The notes under the pieces: generated by a model
Seen by the model: only the letters and a program-made list of their open reading frames with translations
Told to the model about the DNA's origin: nothing
The model's database searches: none
Program-made: the position numbers and the translations under genes
Assembly (NCBI GenBank): GCA_039931555.1
Contig: JBDTRP010000078.1
Span: 1 to 64,000, forward strand
DNA: 64,000 nucleotides
Source of the DNA: JAENVT01 sp039931555
GTDB taxonomy: Bacteria > Actinomycetota > Acidimicrobiia > Acidimicrobiales > Ilumatobacteraceae
Direction of reading: 5' to 3'
Shown: positions 34,372-42,924 of the stretch, piece by piece
How the letters are laid out: each line of letters starts with the position of its first letter
How positions within the stretch are numbered: position 1 is the stretch's first letter

Positions 34372-35340
34372 TTACTGCACCGTGGCACCGAAGAAGATGG
34401 CCGCAGAGTCCTTCACGTCGCGATCGCGCGTGATGATGCCGTCGTCGTGCCCGTCGATGTCGAACGTCGGGCTGACGCCGACCGCCTGCAGCGGCGCGCC
34501 CTCGGCAGCTTCACCGCAGGCGGTCTCGAACCGCTCGACGACCGTGACCCGGTCGGCGTCGCGGCCCGGAGGCGTGATCAACGTGATCGCCAGCGGTCGA
34601 TCGGGCCCCATCTCGGCGGTTCGCAGCACGGCGCCCAGCGACTCGTCGACGTCGGCGACGACGATGCCCAACACGTCGCATGCCCCGGCGAGATCGGCAA
34701 GCTCGCGATCGGCGCGGCCGGGAATGCTGATCGTTCCGTCGTGCAGACCGTCGAGCCACAGGTTCCAACGAAGATGGTCATCTCGACGAGCGGCTTCGGC
34801 CGCCTGGATGGTCTGGTCGGCGGGCCTGACCGTCTTGACGCCGACGGCCGTTGCCACCGGCGGCCCACCGCGCAGGATTCGCCACGCGTCGCGCCAGCCG
34901 ACGACCAGCGTGTCGAGCATCTCGCCGTGCCGGCGAGGGTCGTCGGGGATCATCCGGTTGGCGAACGCCAGCGGGTTGTCGAACGGCACCCACCCGACGA
35001 CAGCGTCACCGAACCGCTCGGAGACGCCCTCGACCCATCGCGGCCACCAGTGGCCGGCGAAGCGCGGGTCGCCGAAGCCGCCGTCGTTGTCGAACCATTG
35101 CGGCACGATGCGTTCGAGCAGCGTGAACTGCACACCGATCCCCAGGCCGGAGGCATGTTGCAGCAGGCCGCTGTACCACTCCACGGCGTCGCCGTCGAAG
35201 GCCCCGGCCTTGGGTTGCAGCCATCCCCAGTCGAGGGTGATCCGCACCGACGAGGCGCCCAGACCACCGAGCAGCACGAGGTCTTCGTGGAACCGGGCGC
35301 GGTCGAGACGGGAGTGGGGGACGACGGCGGTGCGGATCAC
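34372..35340 (-). CDS. GH1-like protein lacking the canonical NEP catalytic motif
   Basis: About 322 residues from GTG 35340, overlapping the cyclase stop by four bases. ARFHEDLVLLGGLGASSVRI, TLDWGWLQPKAGAFDGDAVE and WYSGLLQHASGLGIGVQFTL follow the N-terminal half of family 1 beta-glucosidases, including the large-to-small DxxLLxxLG pattern. Where GH1 enzymes have W-x-T-x-NEP, this protein has GWVPFDNPLAFAN, so the acid/base glutamate is replaced. The C-terminal half is poorly conserved and shorter than usual (GH1 is about 450 residues). It is more likely a binding or structural derivative than an active glycosidase. The frame is open upstream to 35643, inside the cyclase gene. Confidence 0.6.
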   Translation of the reverse strand: MIRTAVVPHSRLDRARFHEDLVLLGGLGASSVRITLDWGWLQPKAGAFDGDAVEWYSGLLQHASGLGIGVQFTLLERIVPQWFDNDGGFGDPRFAGHWWPRWVEGVSERFGDAVVGWVPFDNPLAFANRMIPDDPRRHGEMLDTLVVGWRDAWRILRGGPPVATAVGVKTVRPADQTIQAAEAARRDDHLRWNLWLDGLHDGTISIPGRADRELADLAGACDVLGIVVADVDESLGAVLRTAEMGPDRPLAITLITPPGRDADRVTVVERFETACGEAAEGAPLQAVGVSPTFDIDGHDDGIITRDRDVKDSAAIFFGATVQ

Positions 35341-35885
35341 GCGAACGGGCTGCGGGTCCACAGTTCGCCGGTGTCGGTGCTGGCCACCAGCTCCGGCTGG
35401 CCACCGAGCTCGACCACGTCGATCGGGCCGGGGAAGCCGCGCAGTTCGACCGGCTCGTGGGCGTTGGCGGTGACGCCCCGCGGGAGACGTTCGATCTGCA
35501 TCGTCGGCATCAATACCTCGAACGGGCCGGCCGCATCGCACAATCGGGCGGCCATGTTGACCGCCGAACCGATGTAGTCGTCGCCCTCGAACAGCAGGGC
35601 ATGGCCGGTGGCCATCCCGACTCGCAGCGACAGCGGGGCACACACTTCCGCCGAACGGTGCTCGAGGTCGAGGGCGAAGGCCACGGCGTTGCTCTGCTCG
35701 ATCGACACGACCATGCAGCCATCACCGAGCCACTTGGCGATGCGCACGCCGCGCTCGCTGGCGACCTCGCGGACCAGTGATCGGAACGCGCTCAAGATCC
35801 GCCCCGCGGCGTCGTCGCCGAAGGCAGCGGTGTAGTTGGTGAAGCCGGACAGATCGACGAATGAGAAGGTGCGGGGAACGCGCAT
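35337..35885 (-). CDS. Class III adenylate/guanylate cyclase domain protein
   Basis: A 182-residue single catalytic domain from ATG 35885 (MRVPRTFSFVDLSG). FSFVDLSGFTNYTAAFGDDA contains the first metal aspartate, and RIAKWLGDGCMVV the second aspartate with a lysine in the purine-specifying position that favours ATP. LRVGMATGHALLFEGDDYIG and AVNMAARLCDAA follow, with the transition-state Asn/Arg region. No sensor or membrane domain is attached. It is the first gene of the leftward operon cyclase - GH1-like - xylA. A Crp/Fnr regulator is encoded at 1.8 kb in the window, but no link is shown. Confidence 0.85.
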   Translation of the reverse strand: MRVPRTFSFVDLSGFTNYTAAFGDDAAGRILSAFRSLVREVASERGVRIAKWLGDGCMVVSIEQSNAVAFALDLEHRSAEVCAPLSLRVGMATGHALLFEGDDYIGSAVNMAARLCDAAGPFEVLMPTMQIERLPRGVTANAHEPVELRGFPGPIDVVELGGQPELVASTDTGELWTRSPFA

Positions 35886-35931
35886 GCAGTACCCCAGGGT
35901 AGCCCGGCCGATCTTTCGGTAAGGTTCTCTC

Positions 35932-37950
35932 ATGGCAGCCCGCTTCACCTACTCCCGGTGGGACGGCACGCAGCGCGGCTTCGACCTCGATGCCGACACG
36001 TTGTTCGAGGAATTGACCGACGATCTGTTGTACCACGGCGACGTCAACTCGGCCCTGCGACGGATGATGCAGGAAGGCATGCTCGACCGCAACGGCGAGC
36101 GCCTGCAAGGCCTGCGCGAGTTGATGGAGAAACTGCGCCAGCAGCGCCAGGATCGCCTCGACCAGTTCGATCTCGGTGGCGTGTACAGCGAGATCGCCGA
36201 CGAGCTCAACGACATCGTCGACGAAGAGCGTCATGCCATCGACAACGCCACCCAGTCGGCCGAGCGCAGCGGCGACGATCGTCGGGCGCAGACCGCACGC
36301 GATGCAGCGGCCGACCGGAACTTCCGCCTCGACATGCTGCCCGACGATCTGGCCGGCAAGGTGCGCGAGCTGCAGGCGTACGACTTCGAGTCGGCCGAGG
36401 CCGCGCAGCGCTTCGAGCAACTGCTCGACAAGATCCGCCAGCAGCTGACTCAGCAGATGGTCGAGCAGATGTCGGGCGCGATGCAGGGCATGACGCCCGA
36501 AGACATGCAGCACATGAAAGACATGATCGCCGGGCTCAATGAGATGCTCGAGAAGCGCGAGCGTGGCGAAGACCCCGAGTTCGAGAAGTTCATGGAGGAG
36601 TTCGGCGACTTCTTCCCCGAGAATCCCGAGACGCTCGACGATTTGCTGGAGCAGATGGCCAAGCGCATGGCCGCGATGCAGGCGATGATGAACTCGATGT
36701 CGCCCGAGCAGCGGGCGCAGTTGCAGCAGCTCAGCGACCAGTTGCTCGAAGACATGGACCTGCGGTGGCAGATGAGCCAGCTCGGTCAGAACCTGCAGTC
36801 GATGTATCCACAGATGGGTTGGGGGCAGGGCTACCAGTTCGATGGCAGCGAGCCGATGGGCATGGGTCAGGCGATGCAGACCATGCAAGAGCTCGGCGAC
36901 CTCGACCAGTTGGAGAACCTGTTGCGCAACGCCACCAGCCCGGGTGCGCTGGCCGAGGCCGACATGGACAAGGTCCGCGACCTGATGGGCGACGACGCGG
37001 CGCGTTCACTGAAACGGCTTGCCGAACTGACCAAGATGTTGCAGGAGGCCGGCCTGATCGAGCAGAAGGAGGGCCGCCTCGAACTGACCCCAAAGGGCCT
37101 GCGCAAGATCGGGTCGAACGCATTGCGCGACCTGTTCGACAAGCTGGCCAAGGACAAGGTCGGCCAGCACCAGATGGATCGCCTGGGGCAGGGTCACGAG
37201 CGCACCTACGAGACCAAGCTGTACGAGTACGGCGATCCGTTCAACCTCGATCTCCACAAGACCATCCGCAACGCACTGCGCCGCAACGGCACCGGCACGC
37301 CCGTGCATCTGTCGCCCGACGACTTCGAGATCGAGAAGACCGAACACCTCACCAAGTCATCGACCGTGCTGATGCTCGACCTGTCACTGTCGATGCCGAT
37401 GCGCGACAACTTCCTGCCCGCCAAGAAGGTCGCCATGGCGTTGCACTCGCTGATCACCTCGCAGTTCCCTCGTGATTACATGGGGATCGTCGGGTTCAGC
37501 GAGACGGCGCGCATCCTCACCGCAGCGCAACTGCCGGAGGTGTCGTGGGACTTCGTCTACGGCACCAACATGCAGCACGGCTTCCTTTTGGCCAGGCAGC
37601 TTCTGGCGAAGCAGTCCGGCACAAAGCAGATCATCATGATCACCGACGGCGAGCCCACTGCGCACATCACCCCGGGGGGCGACGTGTTCTTCAACTATCC
37701 GCCGGTGCCCGAGACGATCGAGGCGACGCTGCGCGAGGTGGTGCGGTGCACCAAGGACAACATCCGCATCAACACCTTCATGCTCGATGCCAACAGCTAC
37801 CTCAAGTCGTTCATCGAGAAGCTCACATCGATCAACCGCGGCCGGGCTTTCTTCACCACGCCCGAAACGCTGGGCGACTACGTGCTCGTCGACTTCATCG
37901 AGCACAAGAAGTCACTGGCTCGCGGCAGGGGCGCTCGCCGCGCCGGCTGA
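35932..37950 (+). CDS. VWA-domain protein, probable partner of the MoxR ATPase
   Basis: A 672-residue cytoplasmic protein. The first 450 residues are highly charged and helical, rich in Gln, Met, Glu and Asp (for example LEQMAKRMAAMQAMMNSMSP), and probably coiled coil. Residues about 470-660 are a von Willebrand A domain: VLMLDLSLSMPM has the MIDAS DxSxS motif, FPRDYMGIVGFSETARI and IIMITDGEPTAH supply the remaining MIDAS residues. This architecture pairs with MoxR ATPases; the likely partner is at 31608. A TAAGGT at 35920-35925, six bases before the ATG, may be a -10 for a leaderless message. A family A palindrome lies 28 bases downstream. Confidence 0.85.
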   Translation: MAARFTYSRWDGTQRGFDLDADTLFEELTDDLLYHGDVNSALRRMMQEGMLDRNGERLQGLRELMEKLRQQRQDRLDQFDLGGVYSEIADELNDIVDEERHAIDNATQSAERSGDDRRAQTARDAAADRNFRLDMLPDDLAGKVRELQAYDFESAEAAQRFEQLLDKIRQQLTQQMVEQMSGAMQGMTPEDMQHMKDMIAGLNEMLEKRERGEDPEFEKFMEEFGDFFPENPETLDDLLEQMAKRMAAMQAMMNSMSPEQRAQLQQLSDQLLEDMDLRWQMSQLGQNLQSMYPQMGWGQGYQFDGSEPMGMGQAMQTMQELGDLDQLENLLRNATSPGALAEADMDKVRDLMGDDAARSLKRLAELTKMLQEAGLIEQKEGRLELTPKGLRKIGSNALRDLFDKLAKDKVGQHQMDRLGQGHERTYETKLYEYGDPFNLDLHKTIRNALRRNGTGTPVHLSPDDFEIEKTEHLTKSSTVLMLDLSLSMPMRDNFLPAKKVAMALHSLITSQFPRDYMGIVGFSETARILTAAQLPEVSWDFVYGTNMQHGFLLARQLLAKQSGTKQIIMITDGEPTAHITPGGDVFFNYPPVPETIEATLREVVRCTKDNIRINTFMLDANSYLKSFIEKLTSINRGRAFFTTPETLGDYVLVDFIEHKKSLARGRGARRAG

Positions 37951-37978
37951 ACCGGAGATTGTTCTGACGTCGTCGCCT

Positions 37979-38026
37979 GAACTTTGTCGCTGGGAGGTTG
38001 CTGAGCGACCTGGGAGCGACAAAGGT
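37979..38026. repeat. Nested palindromic repeat, family A copy 2
   Basis: GAACTTTGTCGCT (37979-37991) pairs with AGCGACAAAG (38015-38024), and inner GGTTGCT/AGCGACC arms pair with one G-T. It matches the 5774-5822 copy at nearly every position, including the spacers. As there, it sits just after a rightward gene. Confidence 0.85.
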
Positions 38027-38177
38027 TTGAATAGATCTGAGCGCCGGACACGGTCCGTGCACTAATAACCGCCCGGAGAGGTCCTATTGATACCGCCGAG
38101 GGGTACAAGGTCTCTGTTCTTCGACCCTGAGCGCGGGTTTGATGACTACAGGTGGCTAACGGGTGAAAAGGGTGCAC

Positions 38178-39059
38178 ATGTCGATGCAGAGCAACGCAAG
38201 CGGAGTTGCGAACAGCACATCAGGGACCTCTCTTGGGTCGGCCAGCAAGACGTCGAGGGGTGCAGTGCCTGCCACTTTTGGCGAACGGCGGCGGATGCCG
38301 GCGACGCAGTCGCCTCGACACCCCGACTTCGTCACGGTCGTGCTCGAGCCGCTGGCCGATCGCCGCAAGGCCGGCGAGCGAGGCGAGCAGCTGTCGATCG
38401 AGCTGTACAACCGGTTGCACACCTGGGCCGTCGCGTTTGCCGGAGCCCAGAGCGCTCGGCTTCCCGCCCATGCTGATCGCAACGAGGTGCTGTCCCAAGT
38501 GTTGCGCCTCACGTGGGATGCCTGCAGCCGGATCGATTGGGACCGGTACGAGGCATGGCCGGCGTTCCTCGAGAGCAAGGTCAGCCGGGCGCGCATCGAA
38601 GCTGCCCGGTCCGACGACTGGTTGAGCCGGCGCGAACGCGTTCGTCGTCGGCATTTCCAAGGCGAGATCGCCCGGCGCGAGCAGATCGAGCAGAGGACGT
38701 TGACACCGGGTGAGCGACAGGCGGTCGCCGGAGCGGTGGCGCCCGACTCGACGCGGGTCGGGTGGGCAAAGGCCGTGCTCGAGTCGCGGCACCCTTCGAC
38801 GGTTGCCGATGTGCCCGATGTTGTCGATGCAACCACCGTCGAGGACGAGGTCGAGGGCCATGAGATGCAGCGCATACGTGTCGGCTGCCTCAACGAGTGG
38901 TTGGCGATCGTGAAGGACCGCAATGAGAAACTGGCCGCTGACTTGGCAACATGGCTGGCCGTGAACGACTTCGGCGATGGTGAGTTGCCGGCACGCCTGG
39001 CCCATCGTGTGGAGCGGTACACGCCACTGCTGCTGGCCATGCTGGGCGATGCCGCGTGA
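38178..39059 (+). CDS. Putative sigma-factor-like protein (region 2/3 only)
   Basis: About 293 residues from ATG 38178, which has AAAGGG nine to ten bases upstream; GTG 38163 is an alternative. After a variable N-terminus, LYNRLHTWAVAFAGAQSARL, then DRNEVLSQVLRLTWDAC and WPAFLESKVSRARIEAARSD followed by DWLSRRERVRRRHF, resemble sigma region 2 to 3 of the FliA/WhiG type, where DelRsxDWxxRxxR is typical. No region 4 follows; the rest is acidic and unclassified. The next gene, overlapping by four bases, encodes a zinc-ribbon plus helix-turn-helix protein that could supply that role. The assignment is tentative. Confidence 0.45.
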   Translation: MSMQSNASGVANSTSGTSLGSASKTSRGAVPATFGERRRMPATQSPRHPDFVTVVLEPLADRRKAGERGEQLSIELYNRLHTWAVAFAGAQSARLPAHADRNEVLSQVLRLTWDACSRIDWDRYEAWPAFLESKVSRARIEAARSDDWLSRRERVRRRHFQGEIARREQIEQRTLTPGERQAVAGAVAPDSTRVGWAKAVLESRHPSTVADVPDVVDATTVEDEVEGHEMQRIRVGCLNEWLAIVKDRNEKLAADLATWLAVNDFGDGELPARLAHRVERYTPLLLAMLGDAA

Positions 39060-39499
39060 TCGCCGCGATCAACACCGTCACGCTCTGCGTGTCGTGTGGC
39101 GCCCGGCTGGCACGCGACCATGGCGGGACGATCTGTTCTCCGTGTCGCCGCACCCAGATCGAGAGCGCCGCCCACTGCGGCTCGGTCGTTGCCAAGCAGC
39201 AGTCGCGGATCCAGGCCGTCTTCGACGCCACCGGGCTGTACGGCGTTGCCGACCAGTTCGATTGTGAGCCGACGGCCGCGCTCGATCTGATGTTCAACGC
39301 CCACCTCGTACCGTTCGTGTCCGCGCAGCGACACGATCTGCTGCGACGCCTCGTTGCGTTGCGGGACCTGTCGCACGTCGATGCTGCCGAGGCTCTCAAC
39401 ATCAGTCGTTGGACCGTTGCGACGTACCGCAGCCAGCTCGGCATCGATCGCCATTCGTCGTCGTGCGCTCGGCGCATCAGACCGGTGAGGTCGCAGTGA
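39056..39499 (+). CDS. Zinc-ribbon and helix-turn-helix protein
   Basis: A 147-residue protein from GTG 39056, overlapping the previous stop as GTGA. CVSCGARLARDHGGTICSPC near the N-terminus is a four-cysteine zinc ribbon (CxxC-x14-CxxC). Residues about 105-130 (LSHVDAAEALNISRWTVATY) form a helix-turn-helix like sigma region 4 or a LuxR-type domain. It is probably a DNA-binding protein acting with the sigma-like upstream product. The third gene begins on the last base of its stop codon. Confidence 0.6.
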   Translation: MIAAINTVTLCVSCGARLARDHGGTICSPCRRTQIESAAHCGSVVAKQQSRIQAVFDATGLYGVADQFDCEPTAALDLMFNAHLVPFVSAQRHDLLRRLVALRDLSHVDAAEALNISRWTVATYRSQLGIDRHSSSCARRIRPVRSQ

Positions 39500-39756
39500 T
39501 GGGTCGCCGCAGCCGTGCCCTCCGAAAGGCGCTCGTCGATCATGTCGCCGACATCGATGATGTCGAATTCGCCGAGCTGCTCGACCCGATCGACCCTGAG
39601 CCAGAGCAGATCGAGGTCATCGACGTGCCCGTCGACGAGGTCATCGACGAGCCTGTCGAGGAGGCGCTGCCGGTCGCGTCGAGATTCGCCGACGCCGGCA
39701 TCGACGACGATCGCCTCCCAGTGCGCCCCGTCAAGTACCGCTCACGGCGGCACTGA
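39499..39756 (+). CDS. Small acidic protein, unknown function
   Basis: An 85-residue protein from ATG 39499, sharing one base with the preceding stop. A basic start (MGRRSRALRKALVDHV) and end (KYRSRRH) flank a strongly acidic middle with Val/Ile-Asp-Glu-Pro repeats such as IDVPVDEVIDEPVEEALPVA. It probably is unstructured in the middle. I do not recognise a family. Strict overlap with the two upstream genes suggests the three products act together. It faces the leftward pilus operon, whose last gene ends four bases away. Confidence 0.6.
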   Translation: MGRRSRALRKALVDHVADIDDVEFAELLDPIDPEPEQIEVIDVPVDEVIDEPVEEALPVASRFADAGIDDDRLPVRPVKYRSRRH

Positions 39757-39759
39757 GAT

Positions 39760-40524
39760 TCAGGAGGCCAAGGCCGGCCAGCGTGAAGGGTCCGACGCGC
39801 GCACCGCCGCCACGGGGCGGTCGCCCGATCCGTCGCACGCCTCGTGGACCTGCAGCAGCGCTTCGAGCACGACCGTGCCCGTGGCGAGGATCTCCGCGCT
39901 GGAATGAACGGCCGAGAGACCGGTCACATCGGCGCGGATGCCGCCGGCATCGAGCGCGGCAACCGCAAGCAGCGAGCGAGCGAGAACGGGATCATCGAGA
40001 GCGGCTCCGAAGGCGGGCAGCATCTCCTCGATCCATGTGCGTGTGCAGTAGGCCATGCCGTACTCGTGACGGAGCTCGCCGAGCACCTCGCTGATCTGCC
40101 CGGTCAACGACGGGAGATCGACAACCACTGGGCGTCCTTGCACTTTCTGCAATGGCACGACCGCGGCGACGGGCTCGACCGCGGCGACGGGCTCGACCGT
40201 GGCGACGGGCTCGACTCGCCGTGCCGCGGACGACCGACGCCGGCTCACGACGCCCGTCAGCACCAGCGCGCCACCGAGGGCGGCGATCGCAACCTCCGAC
40301 ATCGACGGCAGATCGATGAGCTTGACGAACGCCGAGCCGACCGAGACCAGGATCCCGCCGAGTCCGGCAGCGACTACGAGCTCACCTCGGAGTGCTCTGG
40401 GCTCGGGCACGCGTGACGACGTGTCCGGTGGCTGCGGTGAATTGCCGCTGGCATCGAGCACGACTCGGGCCGCCGGATCCGGCGCCGGCCAACTTCGGAC
40501 TCTGGGTTGCACTTTGTGCTTCAT
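39760..40524 (-). CDS. Hypothetical membrane protein at end of pilus operon
   Basis: A 254-residue protein. Residues about 48-95 contain two hydrophobic segments (GELVVAAGLGGILVSVGSAF and VAIAALGGALVLTGVV). They are followed by a tandem VEPVA(A/T) repeat, four units at about residues 103-122. The C-terminal half is soluble, with a single CTRTWIEEMLPAFGAAL block. I do not recognise the family. It begins 13 bases after pilC on the same strand, so it is probably cotranscribed and may be a pilus accessory protein. The position is the only support for that. Confidence 0.6.
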   Translation of the reverse strand: MKHKVQPRVRSWPAPDPAARVVLDASGNSPQPPDTSSRVPEPRALRGELVVAAGLGGILVSVGSAFVKLIDLPSMSEVAIAALGGALVLTGVVSRRRSSAARRVEPVATVEPVAAVEPVAAVVPLQKVQGRPVVVDLPSLTGQISEVLGELRHEYGMAYCTRTWIEEMLPAFGAALDDPVLARSLLAVAALDAGGIRADVTGLSAVHSSAEILATGTVVLEALLQVHEACDGSGDRPVAAVRASDPSRWPALAS

Positions 40525-40537
40525 GGGTGGGCTCCGC

Positions 40538-41758
40538 TCATTTCACGAGATTGATGATCTGGAACATCGGTAGGTACAGGGCCACGACCATGCCGCCGAC
40601 GGTCACGCCCATCACGACCATCAGCAACGGTTCGATCAGCGACGTCAGCGAATCGACTGTTGCCGAGACCTCGGCGTCGTAGAACTCCCCGATCTTGTCG
40701 AGCATCTCGTCGAGGGCGCCGGTCTCTTCGCCCACGGCCATCATCTGCACGACCATCTGGGGGAAGACGGGGTAGTCCATCAACGCGGCTGACACCGATT
40801 CGCCCACGCGCACGCGTTCGCGAGCCTCCTTGATCGCTGCGGCGACCACGGCGTTGCCGGCGGTGTCGGCGACGATGTCGAGTGCTTCCATGATGGAGAC
40901 GCCCGAGCGTGCAAGCGCCGAGAGTGTCTGGCAGAAGCGGGCGATTGCCGTCTTCTGCACGATCTGGCCGGCAATCGGCATCCGCAACTTGAAGCGGTCG
41001 AACGCCAACCGGCCGGCCGGTGTCGCCTTCCAACGCTTCAACCCGACCACGCTGCCGACGCTGACGATCGCGATGGCCCACCAGTACGTGGTGAGCAGAT
41101 CCGACACCCCGATCAGCATTCGCGTCGGCAATGGCAGCACGCCCCCGAGGTCGTTGTACATCGCCTCGAACATGGGCACGATGAACAGCAGCATCGCCGA
41201 GACGATCACCACGATGATGCCGCCCACGGCGATCGGGTACGACATCGCCGACTTCACCCGCCGGCGCAGCTCGAGCTGCTTCTCGAGCATCGTCGCCAGT
41301 TGCAGCAGCACCATGTCGAGCATCCCGCCGACCTCGCCGGAGCGCACCATGGCGATGTACACGGTCGGGAAGACCTTGGGGTGCTTCGAGACTGCTTGCG
41401 AGAACGACAGCCCGCGCTCGATGTCACCACGCATCTCGGTGATCACTTCGGCGAGCGCTTTCGATTCGGTCTGGTCGGCCAGGATGGTCAGCGCTCGAAT
41501 CAGGGTGAGGCCGGCGGCGACCATCGTCGCCAACTGCCGCGAGAAGATCACGATCGCGTGCAGGTTGATCTTGCCCTTGGCGCCCCGCGCGTTGACATCG
41601 GCGGTCAGCTTCGATTTGCCTCGGGCGACAACTGATACGGGCACATAGCCGAGCTCGCGAAGCTTGGCGACCACGAGCTGTTCGCTCTGGCCCTCGATGC
41701 TGCCCTTGTGCACCGTGCCGACCTTGTCGCGCACCTTGTAGGCGAAGGTCGTGCTCAT
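40538..41758 (-). CDS. pilC: Type IV pilus inner-membrane platform protein
   Basis: A 406-residue GspF/PilC-family protein. Two cytoplasmic T2SSF domains are visible: FSRQLATMVAAGLTLIRALT (about residues 73-92) and FCQTLSALARSGVSIMEALD (about 275-294), each followed by a membrane helix such as MSYPIAVGGIIVVIVSAMLLF. The protein connects the PilB/PilT motors to the growing pilus. It starts inside the pilT stop (four-base overlap). Length is typical. Confidence 0.95.
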   Translation of the reverse strand: MSTTFAYKVRDKVGTVHKGSIEGQSEQLVVAKLRELGYVPVSVVARGKSKLTADVNARGAKGKINLHAIVIFSRQLATMVAAGLTLIRALTILADQTESKALAEVITEMRGDIERGLSFSQAVSKHPKVFPTVYIAMVRSGEVGGMLDMVLLQLATMLEKQLELRRRVKSAMSYPIAVGGIIVVIVSAMLLFIVPMFEAMYNDLGGVLPLPTRMLIGVSDLLTTYWWAIAIVSVGSVVGLKRWKATPAGRLAFDRFKLRMPIAGQIVQKTAIARFCQTLSALARSGVSIMEALDIVADTAGNAVVAAAIKEARERVRVGESVSAALMDYPVFPQMVVQMMAVGEETGALDEMLDKIGEFYDAEVSATVDSLTSLIEPLLMVVMGVTVGGMVVALYLPMFQIINLVK

Positions 41759-42924
41759 CGCCCACCGGCCTCGGTCGACTTCATGCCCAGGAGGCTGCGC
41801 AGGTCGTCGGTGCTCGCTGCACGTTCCATCGCGGCGTCGAGGGTGATGCGATGTGATCGCACGAGCTCGGCGAGGTTCTGGTCCATCGTCACCATGCCGT
41901 ACTTCGCCCCGGCCTGCATCTGGCTGGCCAGTTGATAGCCCTTGCGTTCACGGATCAGGTTGCGCACCGCGGGGGTGGCGATGAGGATCTCCGCGGCTGC
42001 GACGCGGCCTCGGCCGTCCGCGGTCGGGAGGAGTTGCTGCGTGACGACTGCCTGCAGCGTCGTCGCCAACATCACCCGTATCTGGCCCTGCTGATCCGGC
42101 GGGAACACGTCGACGATGCGGTCGACTGTCTGCGGTGCCGACTGCGTGTGCAGTGTGGCGAACACGAGGTGGCCGGTCTCGGCGGCGGTCAGCGCCATGT
42201 GGATCGTCTCCAGATCGCGCATCTCGCCGACCAGGATCACATCTGGGTCCTCACGCAGCGCCCGCTTCAATGCGGATGCGAAGCTGTTGGTGTCCTCGCC
42301 GACTTCGCGTTGGTTGACGATCGCCATCTTGTGGTCGTAGAGGAACTCGATCGGGTCCTCGCACGACAGGATGTGCACGGGCTTGGTGCGGTTGATGATG
42401 TCGAGCAGCGAGGCGAGCGTCGTCGACTTCCCGGACCCGGTCGGGCCGGTCACCAGCACCAAGCCGCGTGGCAAGTCGGCGAACGTGCGAATCACGGCCG
42501 GAAGGTGCAGTGAGTCGAAGTCGGGGATGTCGAAGGGGATCGTGCGCAGCACGGCTCCGACAGCGCCGCGCTGGCGGAACACGTTCATCCTGAACCGGCT
42601 CTTGCCCGGAATCGAGTAGCTGGTGTCGAGCTCCAGCTCGTGGTTGAACGACTCGATCTTGTGCTCATCGAGGATGGCGAACACCAGGCGCTCGATCATT
42701 GCGCCGTGCAGGACGCTGTACCCCTCGAGCGGCCGCAGCACGCCGTTGACGCGCACCGTGGGGGGCGCGCCTGCCGCCAGGTGCAGGTCGGATCCCTTGA
42801 GCACCAAGCACTGTTCGAGCAGCTCGTCGATGTTGTGAGGGATCCTCGGCGTGAACGCGGCCGGCGGTGCGAGTGCCGGCGCGGACAACGTGGCGACGGC
42901 GCCATTCTGATCAGGCAACAACAC
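41755..42924 (-). CDS. pilT: Type IV pilus retraction ATPase
   Basis: A 389-residue hexameric ATPase that depolymerises pili and powers twitching motility. From GTG 42924. VLVTGPTGSGKSTTLASLLD is the Walker A loop near residue 165. ILSCEDPIEFLYDH, AIVNQREVGEDTNSFASAL, DVILVGEMRDLETI and GHLVFATLHTQSAPQTVDRI are the Asp box, Walker B and His box typical of PilT. It overlaps pilB by 14 bases. Its presence suggests retractile pili rather than only secretion pseudopili. Confidence 0.95.
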   Translation of the reverse strand: MLLPDQNGAVATLSAPALAPPAAFTPRIPHNIDELLEQCLVLKGSDLHLAAGAPPTVRVNGVLRPLEGYSVLHGAMIERLVFAILDEHKIESFNHELELDTSYSIPGKSRFRMNVFRQRGAVGAVLRTIPFDIPDFDSLHLPAVIRTFADLPRGLVLVTGPTGSGKSTTLASLLDIINRTKPVHILSCEDPIEFLYDHKMAIVNQREVGEDTNSFASALKRALREDPDVILVGEMRDLETIHMALTAAETGHLVFATLHTQSAPQTVDRIVDVFPPDQQGQIRVMLATTLQAVVTQQLLPTADGRGRVAAAEILIATPAVRNLIRERKGYQLASQMQAGAKYGMVTMDQNLAELVRSHRITLDAAMERAASTDDLRSLLGMKSTEAGGR

